In this document: positions 24,312-32,135 of the stretch, one piece after another | Position numbering within the stretch: position 1 is the first letter of the stretch | How the letters are laid out: each line of letters opens with the position of its first letter | NCBI GenBank assembly: GCA_013001145.1 | Contig: JABDND010000003.1 | Span: forward strand, 1 to 32,135 | Length of the DNA stretch: 32,135 bases | Direction of reading: 5' to 3' | Source of the DNA: Croceitalea sp. | GTDB lineage: Bacteria; Bacteroidota; Bacteroidia; Flavobacteriales; Flavobacteriaceae | The notes under the pieces: generated by a model | The model's database searches: none | Told to the model about the DNA's origin: nothing | Seen by the model: only the letters and a program-made list of their open reading frames with translations | Program-made: the position numbers and the translations under genes

Positions 24312-24770
24312 ATGGAACTGGACAATACCGACAAAAAATTAGTGACCCTGCTGCAACATGACTGCAAGAAAACGACCAAGCAGTACGCCCAACAATTAAA
24401 CCTATCAACTACTGCGGTCTATGAACGCATTCGCCGATTGGAGCGTGAGGGAGTGGTCACCGATTATGTTGCTTTAGTGGATAAGAAAAAAGTGCAACGC
24501 GATTTCACTGTGCTCTGCCATGTACGCTTGGCACAACACACCAAAGAGAATGTGTTGCAATTTGAAAACCAAATCAAGCAGCTTCATGAGATTTCAGAAT
24601 GCTTTCATGTGAGCGGGGATTATGACTATATTCTCAAAATCAATATTGGCAATATGGAACAATACCGTGATTTTATGGTTTCAAAATTAACTGCCATCAA
24701 TGTAATAGGTAATACACAGAGTTCTTTCATCATCAATGAAGTCAAGCATACTACTGCCATACATATTTAG
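24312..24770 (+). CDS. Lrp/AsnC family transcriptional regulator
   Basis: A feast/famine DNA-binding protein of 152 residues. The N-terminal winged helix reads LDNTDKKLVTLLQHDCKKTTKQYAQQLNLSTTAVYERIRRLEREGVV (3-49), the classic Lrp HTH. The C-terminal RAM domain contains VLCHVRLAQHTKENV, ECFHVSGDYDYILKINIGNMEQYRDFM and the closing strand IINEVKHTTAIHI; the G-DYDY motif lies at the ligand-binding interface. It is transcribed away from the methionine gamma-lyase-like gene, so that enzyme is the obvious target, with a sulfur or branched amino acid as likely ligand. The site array in the shared gap supports control of both directions. Confidence 0.95.
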   Translation: MELDNTDKKLVTLLQHDCKKTTKQYAQQLNLSTTAVYERIRRLEREGVVTDYVALVDKKKVQRDFTVLCHVRLAQHTKENVLQFENQIKQLHEISECFHVSGDYDYILKINIGNMEQYRDFMVSKLTAINVIGNTQSSFIINEVKHTTAIHI

Positions 24771-24841
24771 AATTCGCCTAAAGTGGTGTTAAATGGGTCA
24801 TCACTAGTTAATTGTGCTTAACTTCAGGAAAATTCAAAAAT

Positions 24842-25342
24842 ATGAACCGACATCAATTTATAAAGCGAGCGACCGCCGGTGGAATTATCTTTTCGACTAT
24901 GCCATTGGCAGCTATGCAAAAACAAGAAGAACCGCAATTGGATAAAAAAGTGGTACAGGAATTTGTGGGCCAATCGCATAGGGACCTTACTCGGGTAAAG
25001 GAACTACTAGCAGAATATCCTACCTTATTAAATGCGGCCCATGATTGGCGTTATGGCGACTTTGAAACCGGTTTGGGTGCTGCCAGCCATGTTGGCAACA
25101 TTGCTATCGTGGAGTATTTATTGGAAAAAGGCGCTCAGGCGAACATTTTTACAGCATGCGTTTTGGGCAAAACCGATATTGTAAAGGCAATGCTAACTGC
25201 TTTTCCGAGCACTTTGCATGCCAAAGGCCCCCACGGATTTACCTTGTTGCACCATGCCGAAAAGGGTGGGGAGGCAGCTTTTGAAATCAAGGATTACCTA
25301 AAGTCTTTGGGAGCATCCGAAACTAAGGTCTCCTTATATTGA
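24842..25342 (+). CDS. exported ankyrin-repeat protein
   Basis: A small predicted periplasmic protein of unknown partner. I start at ATG 24842 (MNRHQFIKRATAGG), 30 bases inside the tracked ORF, because this gives a signal sequence MNRHQFIKRATAGGIIFSTMPLAA and removes a spurious leader. The segment RHQFIKRA resembles a twin-arginine motif in which the second arginine is histidine, so Tat export is doubtful but worth testing. Two to three ankyrin units follow: LGAASHVGNIAIVEYLLEKGAQ, FTACVLGKTDIVKAMLTAFP and GFTLLHHAEKGGEAA. It sits 71 bases after the Lrp gene and before lpdA, with no clear functional link to either. Confidence 0.83.
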   Translation: MNRHQFIKRATAGGIIFSTMPLAAMQKQEEPQLDKKVVQEFVGQSHRDLTRVKELLAEYPTLLNAAHDWRYGDFETGLGAASHVGNIAIVEYLLEKGAQANIFTACVLGKTDIVKAMLTAFPSTLHAKGPHGFTLLHHAEKGGEAAFEIKDYLKSLGASETKVSLY

Positions 25343-25468
25343 TTGTTCATTATTTGTCCTGGCGCCTTTACATGCAAATAGATTTTTTGCGCTCAATTTG
25401 GGTTTTCCGGGCATTTCACAACTAAAATATCGGCAAGAAAACCGGGCTTTTTAACAAAAAAACATTCG

Positions 25469-25476
25469 TATTTTTG
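25469..25476 (+). promoter_or_regulatory. candidate lpdA -7 box (TATTTTTG)
   Basis: An exact TAnnTTTG match 41 bases before the lpdA ATG, in a 175-base gap after the ankyrin gene. The -33 position is T-rich but not TTTG. Confidence 0.4.
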
Positions 25477-25517
25477 TATTCGTTTTAAGCTAATTAATAT
25501 TCTTTCAAATCAAAAAT

Positions 25518-26924
25518 ATGAGTCAATTTGATGTAGCCATTATCGGCTCTGGACCAGGTGGCTATGTTGCTGCCATACGTTGCGCCCAATTGGGAATGAA
25601 AACCGCCATAATCGAAAAATACAGCACATTAGGGGGTACATGCCTCAATGTAGGCTGCATACCTTCAAAAGCCTTGCTGGACTCATCACATCATTACGAA
25701 GATGCCGTTAAGCATTTTGAAGAGCATGGGATTGAAATACCCGGAGAGGTGAAAATAAATCTCGAAAAAATGATTGGTCGTAAGCAAGCCGTTGTCGACC
25801 AGACAACCAAAGGCATAGCGTACCTTATGGACAAAAATAAGATAGAAGTATTCCAAGGGTTGGGAAGTTTTAAAGATGCGAATAACATCTCTATTAAAGG
25901 TTCAGATGGAAAATCAAAAAGCATTGAGGCTAAGAACATTATCATAGCTACTGGCTCTAAGCCTTCAAGCTTACCGTTTATAAATATTGATAAAGAAAGA
26001 ATCATCACATCCACAGAGGCCCTGAAGCTTAAAGAGATTCCCAAACACATGATAATTATAGGTGGTGGGGTGATTGGTTTGGAACTTGGACAGGTTTACA
26101 AACGATTGGGCGCCGAGGTAACCGTCGTTGAATTTATGGACCGGATAATTCCGGGAATGGACGGTGCACTTTCCAAAGAGTTGATGAAGGTGATGAAAAA
26201 ACAAAAGGTAAAATTTAACCTTTCGCATAAAGTAAAATCAGTTGAGCGTAAAGGCAATGAAGTCATCGTTAAAGCTGACGACAAAAAAGGAGAAGAAGTA
26301 ACTTTTATTGGCGATTATTGTTTGGTATCTGTCGGCCGAAGACCATATACCGATGGTTTGAATGCAGAAGCAGCTGGTGTAAAACTTGATGATAAGGGTA
26401 GGGTAGCGGTCAACGAACATTTACAGACCAATATCTCAAATATATACGCTATAGGCGACGTGGTCAAAGGGGCCATGTTGGCCCATAAGGCCGAAGAAGA
26501 AGGTACCATGGTAGCCGAAATCATCGCAGGTCAAAAACCCCATATTGATTATAATTTAATTCCTGGGGTTGTCTACACATGGCCAGAGGTTGCGGCTGTC
26601 GGTAAAACCGAGGAAGAATTAAAAGAAGCAGGAATCGATTACAAAGTGGGTCAATTTCCAATGCGTGCTTTGGGTCGCGCCCGAGCCAGTATGGACATTG
26701 ACGGTTTTGTGAAAATATTGGCCGATAAAAAAACCGACGAGGTGTTGGGTGTTCATATGATAGGTGCGCGTTGTGCCGATCTAATTACCGAGGCAGTCAC
26801 AGCTATGGAATTCCGTGCCAGTGCCGAAGACATTGCTCGTATGAGCCATGCGCACCCAACGTATGCCGAAGCAGTAAAAGAAGCTGCTTTGGCAGCAACA
26901 GACGACAGAGCACTTCACGTTTAG
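25518..26924 (+). CDS. lpdA: dihydrolipoyl dehydrogenase (E3)
   Basis: Reoxidises dihydrolipoamide with NAD+ in the pyruvate and 2-oxoglutarate dehydrogenase complexes and the glycine cleavage system. FAD-binding GxGPGG is at 10-15 (IGSGPGGYVAAI). The redox disulfide GGTCLNVGCIPSK has cysteines at about 42 and 47. The NAD-binding IIIGGGVIGLELGQVYKRLG follows, then IYAIGDVV and the C-terminal active-site HAHPTYAEAVKEAAL with its His-Glu pair. 468 residues is the standard length. No E1/E2 genes adjoin, so this is an unlinked E3 shared between complexes. It ends 37 bases from the convergent DUF1624 gene. Confidence 0.97.
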   Translation: MSQFDVAIIGSGPGGYVAAIRCAQLGMKTAIIEKYSTLGGTCLNVGCIPSKALLDSSHHYEDAVKHFEEHGIEIPGEVKINLEKMIGRKQAVVDQTTKGIAYLMDKNKIEVFQGLGSFKDANNISIKGSDGKSKSIEAKNIIIATGSKPSSLPFINIDKERIITSTEALKLKEIPKHMIIIGGGVIGLELGQVYKRLGAEVTVVEFMDRIIPGMDGALSKELMKVMKKQKVKFNLSHKVKSVERKGNEVIVKADDKKGEEVTFIGDYCLVSVGRRPYTDGLNAEAAGVKLDDKGRVAVNEHLQTNISNIYAIGDVVKGAMLAHKAEEEGTMVAEIIAGQKPHIDYNLIPGVVYTWPEVAAVGKTEEELKEAGIDYKVGQFPMRALGRARASMDIDGFVKILADKKTDEVLGVHMIGARCADLITEAVTAMEFRASAEDIARMSHAHPTYAEAVKEAALAATDDRALHV

Positions 26925-26961
26925 ATATTTATTTACGGGTTAAGGAGGGTTGGTATATTCG

Positions 26962-28158
26962 TCAATTTCTAATGACTCCAAAAATTCGCTCAACCAAGCC
27001 TTTAAGTCGGGCGACCAATTCCTTTAAAATTGGGGTCGCTTCTTTTTGCAGTATGGTCAATTGACTTTTTCCTAGAACTAAAGAAGCATTCAGTTTTAAT
27101 TTTAATGCTTCTTCATGCTTGTCATACAGCAAGGCCAAATAGGTGCAGGCTATAACAAAAATAAGGGCCGTTGGTATAATGAGTACTGGGCTCAGCTGAT
27201 GGTGAAAAAAACGATAAAGGCCCAGGCCGGTAAAACTACCATAAAGCACAATAAAATGAATAACATAAATGGATAGTGTGTTGGCTCCAATTTTCAATAC
27301 GGTTTTGTTGGCCATGAATTTTCGTAAAAGCATGAAGATTGCAAACACCACAAGCACATCACCCAATCTAATAAAAAGGTAATTGTTTAAAGATATCATT
27401 TGAAACAAGGCTATTGAAGTCTGTTCATACATCCAAACGAAAACGTCAGAAGAAAAGAAAATCAACACAGACCCTGCCATTAAAGCCAAGCCTATGGCCT
27501 TTGGGTATAGCAATTTTGATTCACGATACTTATAAAAAAGAATGGACAATACGCCTCCTATGGCGGTATAGCCAACCCATGGAATAATGGTGAATACTGA
27601 GCCGTTCGCCTTGGTAAAATAATTGGCCATGGCCATTGGCAAAAATTCAAAGCCCCACTGTTTGTATACAGGCTCAAATAGAAACAACAAAAGGGTCAAC
27701 CCCGTCAAAGTCAATGGCAATACATACGAATTCTTCTTGGCCGTCAACAGGTAAATGCCAACAATGCTCAAGATGGACATACCAATGCAGTGCAATACAT
27801 CTACCAAATAAAAGCTGTCATATATTTCACCTTTAAATAAGCCTAAAAGGTTCATTCGCAACAAATAACCTATAAAAAGGAGTTGAAGTCCACGCTTAAT
27901 TCCTTTGCGAACCCGAGGGTTCTCTAATCCTTTTTGAGGCACTCTGATTAAAAGAAAGGTGAAAATAAAACCTGAGACCGTAAAGAACACCGGAGCCGTT
28001 ATTCCTCTAAAATAGGACCAGGTAGAAAATATACCGTTCCCTGTATCTCTAAATACGGGATCTAGAAGTCCATCAACAAAATGCCCTTGTAGCATCATTA
28101 AAATGGCCCAAGCCCGCATGGAGTCTATAAAGAACAACCTGGTATTTTGTGTATTCAT
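26962..28158 (-). CDS. DUF1624/heparan-alpha-glucosaminide acetyltransferase-like membrane protein
   Basis: A polytopic inner-membrane protein of 398 residues with about ten hydrophobic segments. The N-terminus RLFFIDSMRAWAILMMLQGHFVDGLL matches the start of the DUF1624/YeiB-type acyltransferase group: an R-x-x-x-x-D-x-x-R motif, then helix one ending in a QGH. PVFFTVSGFIFTFLL and the late GANTLSIYVIHFIVLYGS are also characteristic. Related proteins transfer acyl groups to sugars across the membrane, so surface-glycan modification is a fair guess but unproven. A basic amphipathic C-terminal tail follows the last helix. The gene is convergent with lpdA and divergent from the flavin reductase gene. 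Confidence 0.82.
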   Translation of the reverse strand: MNTQNTRLFFIDSMRAWAILMMLQGHFVDGLLDPVFRDTGNGIFSTWSYFRGITAPVFFTVSGFIFTFLLIRVPQKGLENPRVRKGIKRGLQLLFIGYLLRMNLLGLFKGEIYDSFYLVDVLHCIGMSILSIVGIYLLTAKKNSYVLPLTLTGLTLLLFLFEPVYKQWGFEFLPMAMANYFTKANGSVFTIIPWVGYTAIGGVLSILFYKYRESKLLYPKAIGLALMAGSVLIFFSSDVFVWMYEQTSIALFQMISLNNYLFIRLGDVLVVFAIFMLLRKFMANKTVLKIGANTLSIYVIHFIVLYGSFTGLGLYRFFHHQLSPVLIIPTALIFVIACTYLALLYDKHEEALKLKLNASLVLGKSQLTILQKEATPILKELVARLKGLVERIFGVIRN

Positions 28159-28214
28159 CTTGCTAGTACTACCCTATATACCTAAACTACAGCCTATTTG
28201 GATGTTTTACGAGG

Positions 28215-28222
28215 CAAAATTA
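28215..28222 (-). promoter_or_regulatory. candidate -7 box (TAATTTTG) of the DUF1624 gene
   Basis: An exact TAnnTTTG match on the minus strand about 57 bases before the ATG, in the 128-base divergent gap. There is no -33 partner, so weak. Confidence 0.25.
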
Positions 28223-28286
28223 GATAAAAAACCGCCAAGTATTTGATATTTAGGGTATTTTCGCAAAAAAACAACATTAAGTTTCT

Positions 28287-28820
28287 ATGGCTAAAATATT
28301 GGCATTTGCGGGCAGTAATTCTTCAACATCAATCAATTTTAAACTCGTAAAATATACCATTTCCACCATCAGGGATCATGATATTCAAGTCATGGATATG
28401 AGCAAATATACCTTGCCCATGTTCAGTGTGGACCTCGAAAAAGAATCAGGCTACGCCAACGCCTTGGTTGAACTAAAGGATGATATCCAGCAAGCTGATG
28501 GGCTTATTCTATCTGTCAATGAACATAATGGCAACCCTTCGGCATTTTTTAAAAATGTATTGGATTGGTTGTCAAGGGTAGAATTGAAATTTTTGGACAA
28601 TACTAAAATTCTCTTGATGTCTACCTCACCGGGTAGGCGTGGAGCCTCTTCTTCAATGGAAATCATCAACAATTCTTTACCGCGATTTGGTGGCGAGGTG
28701 GTAGCAACTTTTTCATTGCCCTCTTTCAATCATACCTTCGAAAAGAAGAAAGGCATTATTGAGGAAGAATTGGCCAAAGAACATCAGCAAGCTGTAAATT
28801 CATTTCTAGCGGCCCTTTAG
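28287..28820 (+). CDS. NADPH-dependent FMN reductase family protein
   Basis: A flavodoxin-fold oxidoreductase of 177 residues. The phosphate-binding loop AFAGSNSSTSINFKL (7-21) binds FMN. ADGLILSVNEHNGNPSAFFKNVLDWLSR corresponds to the family's PEYN-x-G-x-P-x-x-LKN-x-x-DWLS motif, with the usual PEY replaced by VNEHN. LLMSTSPGRRGASSSMEII completes the flavin site. The family includes chromate, azo and quinone reductases; the natural substrate cannot be named. The gene is followed by 90 bases and then tilS on the same strand, and diverges from the DUF1624 gene. Confidence 0.92.
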   Translation: MAKILAFAGSNSSTSINFKLVKYTISTIRDHDIQVMDMSKYTLPMFSVDLEKESGYANALVELKDDIQQADGLILSVNEHNGNPSAFFKNVLDWLSRVELKFLDNTKILLMSTSPGRRGASSSMEIINNSLPRFGGEVVATFSLPSFNHTFEKKKGIIEEELAKEHQQAVNSFLAAL

Positions 28821-28898
28821 TTCAATTTCAGAGTCGGCATAAAGGCATTGTCCTTTCAGTTCAGCGAATTATAGCTATGCCATCCATGCTGTTATGCT

Positions 28899-28906
28899 TA
28901 ATTTTG
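28899..28906 (+). promoter_or_regulatory. candidate -7 box (TAATTTTG) directly before tilS
   Basis: An exact TAnnTTTG match ending 4 bases before the tilS ATG, which would give a leaderless or nearly leaderless mRNA. No -33 TTTG at the usual distance. Confidence 0.35.
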
Positions 28907-28910
28907 CCAG

Positions 28911-30218
28911 ATGTGGTCCAAATTTCAAGCACATATAAATAAAAACTTTCCCTTTTTACTAAAGGCCAATCTTTTGGTTGCATGCAGCGGAGGTCTTGAT
29001 AGCGTAGTGTTGGCGCATCTTTGTCAAAAATTAAAGGTCAATTTTGCTTTGGCCCATTGCAATTACAGGTTGCGTGCTACTGAGAGTGATGAAGACCAGG
29101 TGTTTGTAAAAAACTTGGCAGAAAAATACAAATGTTCTTTCCATGAAATTTCATTTGACACAAAGGCCGAAGTCAAAAAAAGCGGAGGCTCTACTCAGAT
29201 GGTGGCTCGCGAATTGCGCTACACATGGTTTGAGCAATTAGCCAAAGACCACCAATATGAATATGTGTTGACGGCTCATCATGCTGATGACAATTTGGAA
29301 ACCTTTATTATCAACCTTTCTCGAGGAACAGGTATTGATGGGCTAAAAGGGATACCTGAAGTAAATGAACATATTCTAAGGCCCCTATTGCCCTTCACAC
29401 GACAAGAACTGCTCAAATTTGCAGGCAAGGAAAAACTCAATTGGCGCGAAGATAGCAGCAACCAAGAAACCAAATACCTTAGAAATAACATTCGTCATCA
29501 TATTGTTCCCGAACTAAAAAAGCTGCATAGTAGTTTTGATCAAAATTTTCAAATGACACTGGGGCATTTAAAGGAGTCGTCGCTACTTTTAGACGCCTAT
29601 GCCCGTATACTAAAAGCAAAACTTTTTAAGAAAGAAGGAGCTGTAATCAAAATCAAGGTGGCTCAATTGTGGGAGTTGGAACCATTGAGGGGGCATTTAC
29701 ACCTCTTGTTTAATGATTATGGATTCACCGCTTGGGATGATATCGAAAATTTACTGACCTCCATCAGTGGCAAGGCGGTGCAGTCTAAAACCCGCCTATT
29801 GCTAAAAGACCGTGATCAGCTTTTACTCACAGAAATAATAGAAGAAAAGAAAGAACGTTTTTATATTGCGCAGGGACAAGACATGCTTTTAAAACCTTTG
29901 AAACTACAACTTACCAAGGTTGATGCATTGGATGAGGTTTCCGAACAATTGATATATGTTGATAATGAAAAGTTAAACTATCCGCTCTTAGTAAGAAAAT
30001 GGGAAAAAGGCGACTATTTTTACCCCTTTGGAATGAAAGGCTCCAAAAAATTGTCTAAGTATTTTAAGGACGAAAAGTTGGATATGATTGCCAAAAAGGA
30101 GCAGTGGTTACTGTGTTCCGACAATCAAATTGTTTGGGTCATCGGCCGAAGGGCAGACAATCGATTTAGGGTGACTACGGCCACCAAAAAAATAGTAAGA
30201 ATAAAATTACTCAAATGA
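28911..30218 (+). CDS. tilS: tRNA(Ile)-lysidine synthetase
   Basis: Adds lysine to C34 of the CAU-anticodon tRNA-Ile with ATP, so the tRNA decodes AUA and is charged with isoleucine. The PP-loop SGGLDS lies at 26-31. It is followed by FALAHCNYRLRATESDEDQVFV, YVLTAHHADDNLETFIINLSRGTGIDGLKGIP and LRNNIRHHIVPEL, the usual TilS signature set. The C-terminal region (about 360-435) with RKWEKGDYFYPFGMKGSKKLSKYF is the TilS C domain that recognises the tRNA acceptor. 435 residues matches full-length TilS. Its stop overlaps the dsbD start (ATGA), so the two are translationally coupled. Confidence 0.96.
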   Translation: MWSKFQAHINKNFPFLLKANLLVACSGGLDSVVLAHLCQKLKVNFALAHCNYRLRATESDEDQVFVKNLAEKYKCSFHEISFDTKAEVKKSGGSTQMVARELRYTWFEQLAKDHQYEYVLTAHHADDNLETFIINLSRGTGIDGLKGIPEVNEHILRPLLPFTRQELLKFAGKEKLNWREDSSNQETKYLRNNIRHHIVPELKKLHSSFDQNFQMTLGHLKESSLLLDAYARILKAKLFKKEGAVIKIKVAQLWELEPLRGHLHLLFNDYGFTAWDDIENLLTSISGKAVQSKTRLLLKDRDQLLLTEIIEEKKERFYIAQGQDMLLKPLKLQLTKVDALDEVSEQLIYVDNEKLNYPLLVRKWEKGDYFYPFGMKGSKKLSKYFKDEKLDMIAKKEQWLLCSDNQIVWVIGRRADNRFRVTTATKKIVRIKLLK

Positions 30219-32044
30219 GAAATTTCTGTGCTGTATTGTTCTTGATTCTGACTACTACCTTAATAAGGGCGCAGTCAGACGATACGCCAGCAGTTTGGAG
30301 TCATGAGGTCAACAAAATTGCAGAAAGTGAATTTGAGTTGGTCTTCAAGGCCGACATATACAAAGACTGGTACATCTATTCTTTATATACCGCCGAGGGT
30401 GGGTCCATGCCCAGTGAATTTGAATTTCAGAATGCCGGTATAGACTATGAATTGTTGGGAAAGACCGAAGAAGGAAAAACATATACCAAATACACCGAAG
30501 TATTTGATGTTGATGAGACTTTCTTTAAAAATGAGGCTCTGTTCAAACAAAGAATTAAACTACTTAAGCCCGATCTCAAACAGATAACGGTTGTGCTTTA
30601 TTACCAAATCTGTAAAGAGGTGTGCGTGCTGAGGGAAGCCGTTTTTGAAATTGCCCTGACCGATCAAGCGTTTGTAGCAACCCAAAAGACCATTGATGAG
30701 CGCAGCGCAGCTATGACAGCGGCCTTGAAGATAGACTTAAAGAACAAAGATCTACTGCAGCAAGATGAATTGGGCAATTCTAAATCGAGCTCCAACCTTT
30801 GGATGATTTTTGGCCTCGGTTTTTTAGGTGGACTCATTGCATTGTTGACCCCATGTGTTTTTCCGCTGATTCCATTAACGGTTTCCTTTTTTACCAAACA
30901 GTCCACCAATAAATCAAGGGGAATTGTAAATGCGCTCCTGTATGGTTTCTTTATTGTGTTTATTTATGCCTTATTGAGTGTCCCCTTTCATTTATTTGAT
31001 TCGGTCGATTCTCAAATATTGAATACCATTGCCACCAATGTGTGGCTCAATGTGTTCTTTTTTATCATTTTTGTCTTTTTTGCCTTTTCCTTTTTTGGGT
31101 ATTATGAACTTACATTGCCCAATTCATGGGCCAATAAAATGGACCAAGCTTCAACTAAGGTAGGAGGCGTATTCGGTATTTTCTTTATGGCCCTCACTTT
31201 GGCCATTGTTTCTTTTTCATGTACAGGCCCTATTTTGGGTGGCCTTTTAGGTAGTACTACACTGGCACAAGGCAGCGTGGCCACTAATCTATCAATGGGC
31301 ATGACCGGTTTTGGTTTGGCTTTGGCCTTGCCTTTTGCGCTGTTCGCGCTATTTCCTGCTTGGCTTAATTCTTTGCCCAAATCGGGGGGGTGGATGACTA
31401 CGGTGAAAGTAGTTCTGGGATTTTTGGAACTCGCTCTGGCCTTCAAATTCTTATCTAATGCCGATTTGGTAGGTAATTGGGGCATCCTTAAAAGAGAATT
31501 GTTCTTGGGTATCTGGATATTGATTTTTTTGTTGACCACCCTATATTTATTCGGTGTTTTCCGATTTCCACATAATGGTCCAAAACAAAAAATATCGAAT
31601 GCGAGAAGAGCAATGGGGATTGTAAGTGCAGTATTTACCCTTTACCTTGCTTTAGGACTCTTTAATGTGACCAGTTTAAAACTATTGAGTGGCTTTCCTC
31701 CACCAGATTTTTATAGCGTGTACGAAACCGAAAGCGATTGTCCTTTAGGACTTAATTGCTTCAAAGATTTTGAAGAAGGCGTGGCCTTTGCAAAGGCCGA
31801 AAACAAGCCTATTCTGTTGGATTTTACGGGTTGGGCCTGTGTCAATTGCCGCAAAATGGAAGAAAACGTTTGGAGCGATCCCAGCATTTTTCCTTTGTTG
31901 CGAGATGAGTATGTTTTAATTTCACTCTATGTAGACGACCGCAAAGAGCTGCCTAAAAATCAACAATTTGACTTTGCTTATGAATCTGGCCGCGTAAAGA
32001 CAATAACCACCATCGGACAAAATGGGGCACCTTTCAAACGATAA
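30215..32044 (+). CDS. dsbD: thiol:disulfide interchange protein DsbD, frame broken near the 3' end
   Basis: Passes reducing power from cytoplasmic thioredoxin across the membrane to periplasmic partners. The order is: signal peptide (MRNFCAVLFLILTTTLIRAQ); an N-terminal immunoglobulin-like domain with cysteines in CKEVC; a membrane domain with eight segments and the paired cysteines in LTPCVFPLIPLTVSFF and SFSCTGPILGG; and a thioredoxin-like domain with WACVNCRKME (CxxC). The open frame stops at 32044 with GQNGAPFKR. Reading with one extra A in the AAAA run at 32019-32022 instead gives GQKWGTFQTINF and then SQPYYVLLSP, which is normal DsbD sequence and stays open to the window end. The gene is therefore frameshifted or mis-sequenced here. 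It overlaps tilS by 4 bases. Confidence 0.9.
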   Translation: MRNFCAVLFLILTTTLIRAQSDDTPAVWSHEVNKIAESEFELVFKADIYKDWYIYSLYTAEGGSMPSEFEFQNAGIDYELLGKTEEGKTYTKYTEVFDVDETFFKNEALFKQRIKLLKPDLKQITVVLYYQICKEVCVLREAVFEIALTDQAFVATQKTIDERSAAMTAALKIDLKNKDLLQQDELGNSKSSSNLWMIFGLGFLGGLIALLTPCVFPLIPLTVSFFTKQSTNKSRGIVNALLYGFFIVFIYALLSVPFHLFDSVDSQILNTIATNVWLNVFFFIIFVFFAFSFFGYYELTLPNSWANKMDQASTKVGGVFGIFFMALTLAIVSFSCTGPILGGLLGSTTLAQGSVATNLSMGMTGFGLALALPFALFALFPAWLNSLPKSGGWMTTVKVVLGFLELALAFKFLSNADLVGNWGILKRELFLGIWILIFLLTTLYLFGVFRFPHNGPKQKISNARRAMGIVSAVFTLYLALGLFNVTSLKLLSGFPPPDFYSVYETESDCPLGLNCFKDFEEGVAFAKAENKPILLDFTGWACVNCRKMEENVWSDPSIFPLLRDEYVLISLYVDDRKELPKNQQFDFAYESGRVKTITTIGQNGAPFKR

Positions 32045-32135
32045 ATTTCAATGCAGCCTCACAGCCCTATTATGTGCTGCTTTCCCCAAATTTGGAGATT
32101 CTTGCCCCGGCGGTACAGTATGTAGATACTGATAC
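32023..32135 (+). pseudogene. out-of-frame continuation of dsbD, running off the window
   Basis: In the shifted frame, bases 32023-32135 encode WGTFQTINF, then SQPYYVLLSPNLEI, up to the end of the window without a stop. The QPYYVLL stretch carries the cis-proline strand that faces the CxxC pair in thioredoxin folds. It belongs to the same gene as 30215-32044 and not to a separate one. Confidence 0.8.

Noticed and set aside
25398-25456. Possible terminator after the ankyrin gene (GGTTTTC ... GAAAACC)
   Set aside because: The loop would be about 29 bases and the stem only 7, AT-rich, with no T run directly after the stem.
28841-28858. AAAGG/CCTTT hairpin after the flavin reductase gene
   Set aside because: Five base pairs without a following T run; too weak to call a terminator.
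1-32135. CRISPR array, transposase, prophage or defence island
   Set aside because: No regularly spaced repeats, no transposase or phage signature in any frame, and no recognised defence genes. The tRNA-tail repeat is the only mobile-DNA hint.

Overview
The window is chromosomal DNA from a member of the Bacteroidota, most likely a marine Flavobacteriaceae. The signs are DUF4252 and DUF6090 family proteins, RibB fused to a decayed GTP cyclohydrolase II domain, no obvious Shine-Dalgarno sequences, promoter-like TAnnTTTG boxes, many GCC/GGC-rich Flavobacteriaceae-style reading frames, and moderate to low GC. The genus cannot be fixed from the sequence alone. Most of the window is dense housekeeping DNA. 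The accessory-looking part runs from about 9.3 to 12.6 kb.

Layout. At 1-589 (-) lies the 5' part of leuA (2-isopropylmalate synthase). A TPR-like hypothetical protein (+) follows. A minus-strand group then encodes panB, an RluA-type pseudouridine synthase and a DUF4252 lipoprotein. Next come a small secreted SnoaL/NTF2-like protein (+), L-serine ammonia-lyase (-) and dnaK (+). dnaK has a sigma54-like promoter with an upstream dyad and ends in a strong bidirectional terminator shared with an RluF/RsuA-type pseudouridine synthase (-).

From 9.3 to 12.7 kb there is a roughly 585-base AT-rich gap, a PAS-LuxR regulator, two tandem DUF6090 membrane-anchored proteins followed by what looks like the stub of a third copy, and a tRNA-Ser(UGA) gene (-). 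The 3' end of the tRNA is duplicated 171 bases away, which resembles an attachment-site or lost-duplicate scar.

From 12.7 to 21.3 kb there is a TSUP permease and a DegT-type aminotransferase (+), facing a long minus-strand operon tpx-dgkA-ftsK-lolA-lptF-ribB. The operon joins peroxide defence, undecaprenol/diacylglycerol phosphorylation, chromosome segregation, lipoprotein and LPS transport, and riboflavin synthesis. Its ribB product carries a GTP cyclohydrolase II half without the zinc cysteines.

From 21.3 to 24.8 kb are an NhaC antiporter and a methionine gamma-lyase-like enzyme (-), divergent from an Lrp/AsnC regulator (+). The AT-rich space between them holds Lrp-type sites. The window ends with an ankyrin-repeat exported protein, lpdA, a DUF1624 membrane protein (-), an NADPH-dependent FMN reductase, tilS and dsbD. 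dsbD is broken in this sequence by an apparent one-base deletion in an A run 116 bases before the window end.

No CRISPR array, transposase, phage gene or recognisable defence system was seen. The most rewarding points for a second look are the dsbD frameshift, the dnaK control region, the tRNA-Ser tail repeat, the DUF6090 tandem with its vestigial copy, and the Lrp site array.
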